DNA from: Saksenaea vasiformis B4078
Taxonomy: Eukaryota; Mucoromycota; Mucoromycetes; Mucorales; Saksenaeaceae
Direction of reading: 5' to 3'
Length of the DNA stretch: 64,000 nt
NCBI GenBank assembly: GCA_000697055.1
Contig: JNDT01002122.1
Span: 24,966-88,965 of the forward strand
Shown here: positions 1 to 10,432 of the stretch, one piece after another
Layout: the number at the start of each line of letters is the position of its first letter
Position numbering within the stretch: the first letter of the stretch is position 1
The notes under the pieces: generated by a model
The model's database searches: none
The model's input: only the letters and a program-made list of their open reading frames with translations
Told to the model about the DNA's origin: nothing
Program-made: the position numbers and the translations under genes

Positions 1-153
1 TGTGACTGAATAAATAGCATTCGTGTGAGTTTTTTTTCGTCATTCTGCATTTTCTTTCGTTTTCTCCTGTTGTATCTCTTCCCTCTGTCGATGAGCACAT
101 TCACCACTTCCTCCATGGCTCTCTGCTTACCCGGTAGCCTGTGAAACAGCTTT
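1..153 (-). pseudogene. Fanzor (TnpB-like nuclease) fragment, cut by window edge
   Basis: On the minus strand this stretch reads GKQRAMEEVVNVLID followed by GKRYNRR and a lysine/arginine-rich run. It matches, residue for residue in pattern, the segment GKQRAEAELINILLD of the better Fanzor copy near 42,055-42,120. In that copy the segment lies between RuvC-I and the later RuvC motifs. The frame just upstream (minus-strand open frame at 127-366) is different and I recognise no motif in it, so either an intron or a frameshift separates them. The rest of the gene would lie to the left, outside the window. The identification rests on similarity within this window plus general knowledge of the Fanzor family. 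It is a fragment, so activity cannot be judged. Confidence 0.5.
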
Positions 154-548
154 CTGCTGTGCATTAATCATAGAGATCTGTCGATAGCACATGGAATAAA
201 ATACTCCTGAAAACTCTGTATGCTGCAATGGGGAAGCATTTTTCGCCTGTAAAAACTGCAAGACTTCCTTGAGATATGGCTTTTGAACACGTATTTGCCA
301 GAATTTTTGGAGGGATCCAGTGCTGAATAAATCAATGCCATTGGCCAGCGCAAAAAGAGCGTTCACTAAATGTAAATACGATTACATATGAGAGGATGCG
401 GTTTAGTTATCGTTGCATGGTCTCCGGATTAGCGTATGTCAAATTATGCATAGTCTATATGGAGATTTGGTATGAGAGCAGTTGAGACAGAACTCCCTTC
501 TCCGCTGACAATTGTCTTGGTTCCCAGAGCAAAAAGTTTATTTCTACC

Positions 549-1690
549 ATGATCGCTAAAGTCGTTGACGAAATAAGAAGAAACAAGTTTCGGCCGATTC
601 TGATACCGGCTGGAGCGAAGCGAGCGGCAGTTCTACCTAGCCCTTCAGTGCATCAAGGATTTATCGAAGTAAATGCAAAGACCCTTGGGCGGTTTTTGGG
701 AAGCAGTACGAAAGGGAATGACTTTGAATCCAATGCAAGGCTCTTTTACAAAGCATTCCGGTTCGAAAAACTCGGATTTAAAAGGTGATATAACAGCTGT
801 TATGACCATGGATTTTGATTTCTTATGTGGCATCCCTGTCCAGAAGATCTCCTTCAGGGAAAGAAGGGCCAGTGTCTTTTTACTAATGTGATCATGTCTG
901 ATGGCTATTCAGTCAACGTCATTTCTTCAAGGAAGAAGCCTCCTCCGCACCATACAGTCAATTTGGATCTTGATGATTCACAGCCGCAGAAATCGACCAC
1001 CTTTTTGATCCTTGCGCTTATGATCCTGGTCTCACTAATGAGTAATTTGTGTTTTTAGTTAATGCTGTATAGTAGGAAGTCAAAATTGCAAAACTCGCAG
1101 CCATTTGGTATAACCATCCCAGCCTGTTTTACAGATCGTCACAGACGTAACGTTAGGGCAACGAAATGTGCCTGCGCGAAGAACAATTCGGTGGCGTCCT
1201 CTAGGTCAACACGATCCTGGTGGCAGGATGCCACTAATAGTCTTTGGCAATGCAATGTTTTCGAATGTCAAGGCAAAAAGCCAGGGCTTGCGAAAACTTG
1301 TCGCGCAATGCTAAAAAGATACGAACACTCAGGAGAAATGTTGATGCTTGAGATCGATGAATATAGTACATCAAAAGTGTGGCAAGGCTTGTTTCCATGA
1401 CCAACACTTAATTATGTCTTTTAGGTTTGTTGTAGGTGCAACAGAAAGAATATGGAAGACAAAAAGACGGTGGAGGGTCAGAGTCTCCAAGGTGTCCAGT
1501 CGTGCAAAAACTGCAAGATACTTTGGCAGCGCGATTTAAACGCAGCGAAGAATATGTCCTTGATTAGCGAGTCGGTGTGGAGCGGAAATGGACGCCCACA
1601 AATATTTCAACGGCCGCAACAAGATAGTTAACATGTCACCGCAACGAATGCGGGTTGGACTTTTACGATGAAAGCATCTGTAAGATTCTC
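549..1690 (+). pseudogene. Fanzor (TnpB-like OMEGA nuclease) relic, frameshifted
   Basis: Fanzors are eukaryotic RNA-guided DNA nucleases related to bacterial TnpB, carried by transposons. Pieces appear in order on this strand but in different frames. FTNVIMSDGYSVNVI-like sequence at about 880-925 parallels FTNIVRTDGYAIDFV of the 41-kb copy. A RuvC-I-like YDPGLT has its Asp codon at 1022-1024. An MLEIDEYSTSK motif lies at about 1342-1376, followed after a frame change by CGKAC. Finally CKNCKILWQRDLNAAKNM gives the second cysteine pair of the zinc ribbon and RuvC-III, with the Asp codon at 1533-1535. Several frame changes and stops show that it is not translated intact, although some breaks could be introns. 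It lies next to another Fanzor fragment on the opposite strand. Family assignment is firm; the boundaries are approximate. Confidence 0.75.
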
Positions 1691-2249
1691 GTCGCGGAAT
1701 ACGGAAAATACTCATCATTAAACGCTTGTGATGCTTGAAACGTTTCCTTGCATCGACACAAAACCAAGTTGAGATCTGAATAAGGCCAATCGAAGAGGTA
1801 GATATGTGAACAATATGTGTGCATCTGCAAACTCTTTATTGAACTACGTAAACTTGATTTTTCATTAGCGCAGACTTGGTTTTCAGTCGATGCAAGTTGA
1901 CTTTCCAGGCAACGTAGACATTGTTTTAAAAACAGTAATGATGACAGTTTCTCTTTAACGGGAAAAGGAGGAAGCTTAACTAAGGATGCGTTAGGTGGAA
2001 TCTTTGCAATATAGGCAATAAAAAAATAAGAAATGAAGCAGAGGCCTGCTCGCCACCTGTCTTGATATCCTTTGTCAGATATTGGGTATGTAACAGTAAT
2101 AAAAAAGAAGTTAAAGGGGAAGCGTTGCGTGTGTGCGTGGTGTGTAAAAAGAGAGGAAGAATACGAAAGAAGAGGTAAAAGTGGAAATGTAGAAAAGATA
2201 TAAAAATAAGAAATAAAGAAAATAAAGAAAAGGAAAAACAGAACGGATA
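1691..2249. other. Intergenic, no gene seen
   Basis: AT-rich DNA between the Fanzor relic and the stop codon of the CTD phosphatase. Purine-rich stretches near 2,100-2,240 probably include the phosphatase 3' untranslated region. I see no coding pattern or RNA gene. Confidence 0.4.
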
Positions 2250-3688
2250 TCAGTTTGTAATCAGGTTGGGATCAAACGTACTATCCAATACCTGTGTTAC
2301 ATCGTCTACTTCAGTCAGGTCCTCGAGGAATGCAACAAGATCACTTAGTTCTGTGTCATGCGGGTCATTGAACCAAGTAGATACAGGGACAGCATTGGCT
2401 GTGTGAAATATATAACTTGCTGGAGAGTTGTCAAGTATAAGTGTTGCTGAAAGATCTCGTCCGAGTTGTGATAAATCCTACAAATGGTTGGAATTAGTTT
2501 CTCCTTGAATTGGTAGATCCCCTTACTTTAACATAGGTACCCTTGTGGTTAAAGCATGATTCGCGGAACAGCCTATGCCTGACCACCTTGTGAACATCCA
2601 GCATATCCAAAACAGGATCGGCGTACTAATAACAACAGGTGATGTCAGCCGTACTCATCGCACCAAGCACGCACTTTTTTTTTTTTTTTTACCTTTGCTA
2701 AGCTGGCAGTGAAAACCACAATCTCATACATTTCACCCATTCTACGCATGAATTCATCTACACCCGGTCTCTTCAGAACATATACATTATGGTATTGTCG
2801 GTCTATCTCGACTGGTACAATAAAATCAGGGTTGGGAATGATCTACCCCAGTTGTGTTAGTCCAAGCTAAATCAAGAAGATCATTCACACTCCTACCTTG
2901 AACGAGCTGTGCACCAGCGTCTCGTCTAGATCGAGAACCAGGCATTTTCGGCCGCGATCTTCGGGAGAAAGAGGTGGCAACAACCACATGGTATGGCCCT
3001 GCCCACATAAAGAAAGATTAGGTTTGAGTTCGATCGCCGTCAGGCTCTACCTCCGGTGACGATTGTGGTGCAGACACTGGTGTTGCAGATGTAACTTCCG
3101 AATCGCCACTGGCTCCCTGCTCTGCTGCAGACGAAGGCACATTGGTGGGAATATTTGTATCGATTTTAGGCACACCCGATTGTTTCTGCTCATGTTTCGA
3201 CTCTGGCAGCGGAACGGGAAGTGCTTTTTCTGCAATCCTTGCACTTGTGCCTGTTGTAGTTGTGCTCGCGCGACTGTGCCGGTTGCCCTTTTTGCTCTGC
3301 AAGACAGATGATTTATCGCTGTTGTCAAGAAATGAACCGGCACCAACGGTGCAACAAAGCAACAAAGATAGAAAGCCGCCTTTGGAACCAAAGGAAGCTT
3401 TCAACGAGCCGCTCCTCGAGTTGGGTCGACTGCCGTCTGAAGTGGTTGGTAAAGGAGACTTGACATATTCAGGATTGATATGTTTCGCTGGTCTTGTTGC
3501 TGCTAAATAAATAAAGGAGTGAGTCCTATTTATTTTCTCGGAGAAGTCGCATCGGGTTTTGCACACTCAATACCTTTATTTTTGGAGGGTTCCTGAGGAG
3601 CTACCTGAGCAAGATTGATGGAAGCGTTGTTTGTAGTTTTCGACAGTGAGTCGTCTGGTTGTGGTTGAACTGTTTGTGTTTGCGACAT
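2250..3688 (-). CDS. SCP/Psr1-type CTD phosphatase (HAD superfamily), 6 exons
   Basis: Predicted 381 aa from exons 3574-3688, 3051-3502, 2897-2998, 2693-2842, 2527-2625 and 2250-2477. The catalytic domain is the C-terminal half. It has the HAD signature [13 protein letters not shown] (nucleophile and acid Asp), then [37 protein letters not shown], and [18 protein letters not shown] with the second Asp pair. This is the order in human CTDSP1-3 and yeast Psr1/Psr2, which dephosphorylate Ser/Thr on RNA polymerase II CTD or stress-response targets. The N-terminal half is low-complexity and Ser/Pro/Thr-rich, and contains [10 protein letters not shown]. This resembles the palmitoylated N-terminal Cys motif of Psr1 (plasma membrane) and the similar motif of SCPs, but here it is internal rather than at the extreme N terminus. 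All introns have GT donors and TAG or CAG acceptors. The start is the first ATG of the open frame. The substrate is inferred from family only. Confidence 0.93.
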
Positions 3689-5400
3689 TGGAAGATGAAC
3701 GTCAAAAAGCGAAATAAGTGAAGGGCAGAATGGGTAACCTTGCTCAGCCCAAACAGTAAGAAGTTAACTTGATGAGATCGACAGTTGCCGAAGACCGTCG
3801 GAAAAGGATCAGATTGAAAGTTGAACAAGTTTCTTTGTTTCTCTCTTTCTCGCTATTATAGCATACAAATCCGGATGACAAGCCTTTTACAAGAGAACTC
3901 GAGCTGGCCCGTGTTGGAGTCAAAGACAAAAGAGCAAAAAGGACGTGCAATACTGATTTCTAAAAAAGGGTTTCTTTCGGATACTCAGAACAGCAGTCAA
4001 TCACCGGCCATTCTCCGGACTGTCCGTACCGAATTTTTCGTTTAAGCGGAAAGCGGCCGGAACGCATACTGGCATAAGCGTTTCAGTGCGCAACCGTGAG
4101 TGCCTTACCTCGTAAAGTTGTAGTTGATCCACATTTCTACTGATTGGTTTGTAAGCAATAGACCGCTACCAGCAATAACAATTGCAAAGATGCTTGAGTG
4201 CGAGATACTGGTACTTCCTTATTATGGTTCTGGATGGTTATGAGAACTTGATTTGGCAACAAATCGATATCCTTGTTACATCAACTTGGCCCTCAGATGG
4301 ACATAAACTCCATATAGAATAGAGTAAAGATTCATTTATGGTTCGCAGATGCAATAGCAATCGAGTATCAATTCATTTAATCGCAAGGGATACTTCCGGG
4401 TAAGGATGACGTGAAGGAAGATTCCTCGTGGTGAGTACCAGTGGTAAAAGGAACTCATTACGAAGGACTCGAAGTAATGCGACGTCTGGTGATCTATCAT
4501 ACAAGGTGAGTGATGCTGAGCGTGACAACATTCACTCGCCTAAACAATGGGCGTAAAGTAACGACACAGCCAAAATGGCCTAGAGGAAGGCAATGCAGCC
4601 TAAACAGCTGACAAAAGGCAAAAGCGACATTAATCGTGTGTTCAGTCGAAGCGTGCACCGCGAAGTCTTGTAGTAAAGAAAATAAAAGATCAGATGTCTC
4701 TCAGATACTCACCACATCCCGTCACCTTTTCTTTCTATTAGATGAAGAACCCTACTGCTGACATGAATACAAGATGGGAGAAAGGGAGTTACTACATATG
4801 TTACTAAAAGGTGAATCGTAAGTGCTTGTAGCAACTCTCTGGAAGCAATATAATACGCAAATGCTGGAATTGGTTTAATATAAAGCTCCAATGAAAAGCA
4901 ATCTTTGGCAAGCATAAGTTGTGCACGAACGAATCTGTTCGAGGAATTCTAAAGGACACTTCACTATGAGATACTTTGTCGGTCGGACATTGAATATTAT
5001 GCATCGCCTGTTTTTGAAACAAAATGAAGAGAATTTCAAGAGACACTCGCTTATTTGACAGTGATGCGTTCCATTGGACTACTTGCTCAGTATTATCTCA
5101 GTTTCTTCAGGGTCTATAGCCAGGATTATGCACCAAGACAAGTGTTCCAACTCGTGCGTCAATGAAAACGTGCTAGTAAAGTAGGACTTAAGATAGACTT
5201 TAGGTAGCTCATGCGTTGTGTAATCTGTATTCCTTAGAAGGTCTGTAGCTCTTATATTCAAAATCTAATTTCAGCGATTTCACACGCACTTCGATCATGG
5301 CTTCTGAACGAAAAGCTCAAAGGTTCCGCGATTTACGTATATCGGCTCCAATTAGGGGGCCTTCAAATTTGTACCGGCCCCCTGCTCCATCTTAGTATCT
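3689..5400. other. Intergenic, no gene recognised
   Basis: About 1.7 kb upstream of the CTD phosphatase. Only short open frames without recognisable domains are present. The part near 3,690-3,900 should hold the phosphatase promoter. No RNA gene or repeat was recognised. Confidence 0.4.
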
Positions 5401-5886
5401 CTTTCCAATGAACTCAACGCCTTTGATCAGTTATCGCTATAAGCCTGAGTTATCTGAATTTACTGTTTTAACAGATGGCTATAAATCAGTTATAATATCT
5501 ATGACAGAAAAGCATGGTGTTTCTTCTATCCGTAAAAAACAGTCTACTCATCTTCTGGCAGCAAAGCTACTTCTGCCATCGAAGGATCTGCCCGTAAGCG
5601 CCCCGGAACAACGCCCAATTTGTGGAAAACTGTCCATGTTTGCCACCACTCTGGTTTGCCGGAAATGAAGGGTCCAAAGAAGATGCGAAAAGACCTCTTC
5701 AAAAACAAAGCAAAAAAATCCAGTGCAAGGCTCGTCTTATTGTAGTTTGTAAGAAAGCAACCCCGAACATCGTCACCATTTCGCTTGACGGTGAGCATAA
5801 TCACGTCCCTGGCTCTTCCGAGCACATTCAGCATCTTGGCCTGTCAGAAAGTATGAAGGAGCGTATCCTCTTTTCGTACGCATGAA
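5401..5886 (+). pseudogene. Transposase-type zinc-finger (FAR1/FLYWCH-GCM-like) fragment of a MULE-like element
   Basis: Two overlapping frames encode one broken domain. The first reads VHVCHHSGLPEMKGPKKMRK (about 5,630-5,690). After a frame change near 5,715 the second reads CKARLIVVCKKATPN, then GEHNHVPGSSEHIQHLGLS (up to about 5,850). Cysteines before a closing HNH, followed by a short 'PGS...LGLS' linker, is the pattern of the zinc-binding DNA-recognition domain at the N terminus of MULE-type transposases and related FAR1/GCM/FLYWCH proteins. No DDE catalytic core follows; instead a repeated non-coding segment begins at about 5,887. An upstream open frame (5,408-5,540; contains LTDGYKSVIISMTEKHG) may belong to the same element. 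The element class is inferred from the domain only. Confidence 0.5.
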
Positions 5887-6428
5887 GAATTAGTAAGAGG
5901 GGAAACAATAAGAAAATACTTTGAGACTCCTGGTAGAGGATTATTCAGAAAAAGATAATGATTACAGATGTCTACCACTACTATTAATACTGTTCAAATG
6001 CTTATTGAATATCTTAGTAATCAGAGGACGCGTAAGCTCTGAGTAATCATCATGGATCGATGATCATCCATGATTGTTAGTGTCAGGTCGGAGAGCTGTC
6101 ATCTACAGTAGCTGAGTCTGAATAACAACCCCATTGTTCAGGGACAGAGACGTCTGACCAATCACTGCGTCTATGCTAAGATCGTAATCATCGTAATTGT
6201 CTTGTCACACTAATCATAAGATAGGAGATGTCGGAGGGTATCTTAAGATCATGACAGAATCCTATTATCTTAGATTGTAGCTATCCTTTGTTAGATGTCT
6301 GAATAGATCAGGTTTATCTGTCGATGAAGTGCCGATGGTATGAGAAACTCAAATAAAGATCGTTTAGACTTAGTGGATGAAGTTGTATATAATGATAATG
6401 ATATGTCAAATACGACAACGCAGAATAT
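5887..6428 (+). repeat. 540-bp dispersed repeat, copy 1 (inverted partner at 45,465-45,995)
   Basis: Reading this segment forward and 45,465-45,995 in reverse complement gives near-identical sequence with scattered substitutions and small indels. Shared landmarks include AATAAGAAAATACTTTGAGA, AATCAGAGGACGCGTAAGCT, GTCAGGTCGGAGAGCTGTCA and CTATCCTTTGTTAGATGTCT. By eye identity is roughly nine bases in ten. The repeat begins where the MULE-like zinc-finger fragment ends, so it may be the rest of that element family. It has no intact open frame. Both copies begin with a shared reading ...EELxRGExIRKYFET, hinting that the left end was once coding. Confidence 0.85.
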
Positions 6429-6466
6429 CCTTGACATACCTTCACTATGGGAAAAAGCATAACATG

Positions 6467-6578
6467 AATCTAACAGAAATCTAAAGTCAGAATATAACGC
6501 AAATCTAACAATTTTCGGATGATGTTAGATCTGTGTTATATTCTGATCTCAGATTTCTGCTAGATTTTTGTTAGATTT
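6467..6578. repeat. Large imperfect palindrome (hairpin-forming inverted repeat)
   Basis: The left arm (6467-6510) and right arm (6523-6578) are imperfect reverse complements separated by a 12-base spacer. Shared blocks are AATCTAACA, AGAAATCT, TCAGAATATAAC and ATCTAACA in the left arm, and their complements in the right arm. The right arm is about ten bases longer because of an extra AAAAATCTAGC-type block. It sits just beyond the 540-bp repeat and upstream of a Fanzor relic. It could be a MITE, a fused pair of transposon ends, or a hairpin terminator; the sequence alone does not decide. Confidence 0.8.
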
Positions 6579-6799
6579 AAAGAAAAGGACAGGTCTCTTT
6601 GTTCATACACGTGTTTGCAACTGTATTCAGTATCTGTTTACTGAAACCATATTCATACTTGTTTTCTTTCACTTTCTTTATCATTAGACGTATATTAGGC
6701 TTCTAAGAGGGACTTTCGCTTGCTACAAAGGGGGAAAGACCTGTCCAGTTGGAGATGGGGTATGTATTACCTGAACAAGAACCCCCGAGGCTTAGACCA

Positions 6800-7870
6800 G
6801 CGGCGGCTTGGGGCCTCTAGGGTCATCGGTATCGACCCAGGTACGATAACACCAAATGCAGCTAACGATGCAGAATTATAACATACTATGTAGGAATAAG
6901 GTCAATTGTAACAGCAGTCGACACAAACGACAGCCTCTGAGAAGAGGAGTTCCGGTGTGTACACACGAGCTCTGTTACAAATCGATACTACCAGTGAGTT
7001 ACAGAATGTATTACTAACATAGCTTACGAGAAAATTTCAGGACACAATCCTTGTTCCGGTGGGGGTTGCAAAAAGAGCTCAAATCGCGAAGGGTCGTAGG
7101 GATAGAACCTTACTATAGCTTACTCCAGACACACCCGCCCAAGTTGCGTCGTTAGCGGAGTTCCAACGTTATGTTGGGACATTAAGCATCATCAAGACAA
7201 GGTTAGTTAGCTAATATATTTACTGTATTACTAATCCCAGTAGATTGATGGACTTCAACTACAAATACCAACACAGGGCGCGGCGATTTTTGCTCAAACG
7301 GGCGAGAACGTCGACGATGGAACGGCTCAGTAATGCGATCGTCAGAAATATCCGGCCGACAGTATGCCTAGGAACGCCGTATGTGTCGCTGAAGTTACTA
7401 TAGTCAACGCAACGGCCCATATTCAAGACGACAAGACCTAGTAGGAAAAGGGCCAGAGATCTTACGGAGAGAAATCTCCTACGGTCCCTGGTCGCTTATG
7501 GCGACGCAGACCTTAAGCCGGGCTATCGAGGCCATGCGCCGATTCCCGTTAAGGTCAGCATACCTTTACAGGTCTTGAAGAAAGGTCCTAATATGATCTC
7601 GTCACCAGACCTTCCGCAAAAATATAGCGAGCAAGGCGCTAACCCTGCTGGTTGACGAATATAATACCAGCAAGATTTGCTCCAGCTGCGACGAGCAAAC
7701 TGAACAGCTTCAAATCCCAACAGCGATTTGCAATCATCGGTACCCAAAGTTATGGTCTGGAGCTGTACTTGTGCTGATTGTATTTTTACAGTACCAAGAT
7801 GCTTCGTTTACGTGGGGATAGGCACCGATGCCGCTATTACTTGGACGACAACAACCAAGCAATGCATCAC
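6800..7870 (+). pseudogene. Fanzor (TnpB-like nuclease) relic with RuvC-I, RuvC-II region and zinc ribbon
   Basis: The fragments follow the Fanzor order. RuvC-I RVIGIDPGTIT is at 6819-6851, with the catalytic Asp codon at 6834-6836. MDFNYKYQHRARRFLLKRA (from 7247) resembles the helical segment after RuvC-I. VAYGDADLKPGYRGHAPIPVK-type sequence spans 7491-7553. LLVDEYNTSKICSSCDEQ (about 7646-7700) contains the first zinc-ribbon cysteine pair. A decayed CRYYLDDNNQAM (about 7830-7866) corresponds to RuvC-III, where family members have W-x-R-D-x-N-A-A. The motifs fall in different frames with stops between them, so the gene is dead unless several introns are invoked. The GHxPxPVK segment resembles the 16-kb copy more than the 41-kb copy. 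No N-terminal part was identified. Confidence 0.75.
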
Positions 7871-7989
7871 ACCGCACAGTGCGATGAGCGGCGGCCTAGG
7901 GGTAAGCATTACTATATTATGGAGGTTTCTATACGAGCTGTGACATTATAGTGCCTCCACACTACTCGACGAATGTATACCTGGTGAGA

Positions 7990-10432
7990 GTCCGCCCCCC
8001 GCCAGCACGAAGGGGACGCACCGGGACAGGAAATTGTATGAACTTTTGTTAGGAGTATTACAGTACTGACTTCTACTTTTTAGCACTGGGTTCGGGATGT
8101 TAACACAGGTCGTAACATCCGCAGGATACTGACCCGTTACATGGAGAATGACATGACGCTGGAGTCCCGGCCTCTGTCGTTGCAGCAACCGAATCAAGTC
8201 GCTGAACATGAATAACAACAATAGCGATAGCTTTATTTTCTTTTGCTGCACAATTTTCTTTGCTTTACAATGTTAAATTTCACTGTTTTGCTTCCCTTTC
8301 GCTTTCTGATCGGTACTGTATCACATGCTTTGATAAGCCGCAATGTTGCCTGGCTATAACAAACATTTCTCGATTGCCTTCTCTTCAACTCTCAGCTGAT
8401 CTTCGTAATTGTTACTTTTTGCATTGGATAATGTACCTAATGTCGTAGCATAATCTTTGTAATCCGCTATGTGGGCGATGTTTGCTTAAAGTAGAGTAGA
8501 ATAGGTGCTATTTTTTATTGGACAATGCCTTCCGCCATAGATCTGATGGTGAGACATTCTGTTTCCTTCGTCATATTTATTTGCGTGAATCGATTGAAGT
8601 CTGACCATACCACCAAATCAACGGAAACCAACTATCGTTGTTGTCACAGTAGCATCTTCATCCATAAAACCAACGGTAAAATGAGTTCTTCTAAGTCACC
8701 TGTCATCGCTATCTTAATTATCGCTGATTCACACAAAAAACCATGGAGCACTAACCGAAGCACTGCTGCAGGTATCAAAATGTATCCCATCTCCCAAAAA
8801 AGGAAGACGTCTAAGCTATTATCAATATTGTTCTCAAAAATGGGTACCCATACATTTTACTAAATTAATCGTGTATTAGTGTTTATGATTGTATATGTTG
8901 GTTGTTGCTTTACCTGTCTTGTAATACGCAAGCGGAAGAATACTATTTCAGAGACGTAGGGATAGTTCAACTGCAGAGCTGTCCTTCAACTTTCAGATTC
9001 ACGAGTCACATAAACATGTACTGAGCTATCCTGGTTTTATGCATCATTACTTCACACATCGCTGTATCCCTATGAATTGCTCTGCCTTGAACTTGATCGT
9101 CGCGGTTTCATACGCTTTTTACGTTGCGTAATCTCAGTGTTCATTGAAAGCGCATTATCAATCTGATTGTGATAAGACATCGACTTGTGATGTCGAAAAC
9201 TGTTTCATTTTGGATGAGGGTGCCTTCCCATCCGGTGGAACCTGTGACTAAAGTTTCTTATTTTTTACACATAATATGTCTTTCAGTCCGGCTATTGCAC
9301 GCAAACCTTGAGCATCAACTTCGTTAACTGTATTAAGAATGTGAGTTGTCTACGTGTTGCATCTCATTTATCTCATTCTTACACCAGTCGATTTAGACAA
9401 AAAGCTGTGTGGGAACTGTGAGTGTCAGAATGTGGAAGATGTCTTGGATGGATCAACGTGTCTTGGACTGCCGCCAACAATTCTGTTTCTTGTCTTCGAA
9501 CAAACATATTATCGGTAAGTGCTCTGTGGTTCTGCACAATTCATAACCTCCATTTATACGCATACGATCGCAAGAGAGCACTCTCCCGATGCAGATATCT
9601 CTCAATTGGAAATGATATCAAGTGGTGTATAACCAAACTGTTTAAGCTCCTTTTCCAAGTGAGACGATCTTTTCTTTTTTCTTCGAAAAGAAACACATGT
9701 ATTTATCTTCTTCTTAGGCATTATCAGTCATAATTTCATTCCACGTTGAATGATGATTGCAATACTGGTAACTTACAAGGAAAGTATATTCTTTTTATGT
9801 CAAGGAACAATTAACTACAGCTATTTCTTTAGACTCCTTTAACAACGCTGCGGAGATGTTCTACTAAGATGTGACCCCATAGTTAGGTGCGAGTCTCCGC
9901 AGTGGTTGGCCTTAACCAGGTCATCTTTGGTAAGTATTACCATAATGTTTAACAAATATTTATTTGTTTTCTATAGTCTTGGGTGATTGCATCTGCAGGA
10001 ACTCTTTGTAGTTCACAGTGATGGTCACCGGTGTATGGCAATCGAAGTCCTGGTTAAGGTTTTTTTTATTTATCCACTTATCAAGTGGTAAGGCGGTTAG
10101 AGAGCTGCCATCCAGCCTCTTTGTTAGACCCGGGTTTTGTCCTCTTGTGGAATGAAGGCAGTGTTGCAGCACCTGTGAGGTAAGGAAATGACATGATTGG
10201 TTGATTTTTATTGACGTCGTTTGCTGGGTGCGCCAATGGGTGCGTGTAGCGGAGCTCGTAAACAGCCGATGCGTGCCGGAGCGACACTCGTAAATGGCCG
10301 ACGCGTGCCGGCCCGAGGAATTATTGACGATCTTAACAAGTCCACGCTGAACTTCAACGCCCAAAGTACCTTAGTTCTTCACTTAACCGAGATCGGATCT
10401 GGAAAACATCAATTTATTGTTCCGATTACAGC
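7990..10432. other. Intergenic, no gene recognised
   Basis: About 2.4 kb of mixed-composition DNA between the Fanzor relic and the PHD-finger gene. Short open frames at 8,525-8,863 and 9,422-9,733 lack recognisable domains and convincing splice context. The last 250 bases should contain the promoter of the downstream gene. Confidence 0.4.
10251..10312. repeat. Two tandem copies of a ~30-bp GC-rich unit
   Basis: The unit CTCGTAAA-(C/T)(A/G)-GCCGA(T/C)GCGTGCCGG occurs twice in direct tandem, about 31 bases apart. It lies 120-180 bp upstream of the ATG of the DDT/PHD gene. It is GC-rich against an AT-rich background, so it could be a duplicated regulatory element. That role is inference from position. 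Confidence 0.6.

Noticed and set aside
10075..10150. tRNA-like stretch (GGTAAGGCGGTTAGAG ... CCCGGGTTTTGTCC)
   Set aside because: No acceptor-stem pairing and no good B box (GGTTCRANTCC); I could not fold a cloverleaf.
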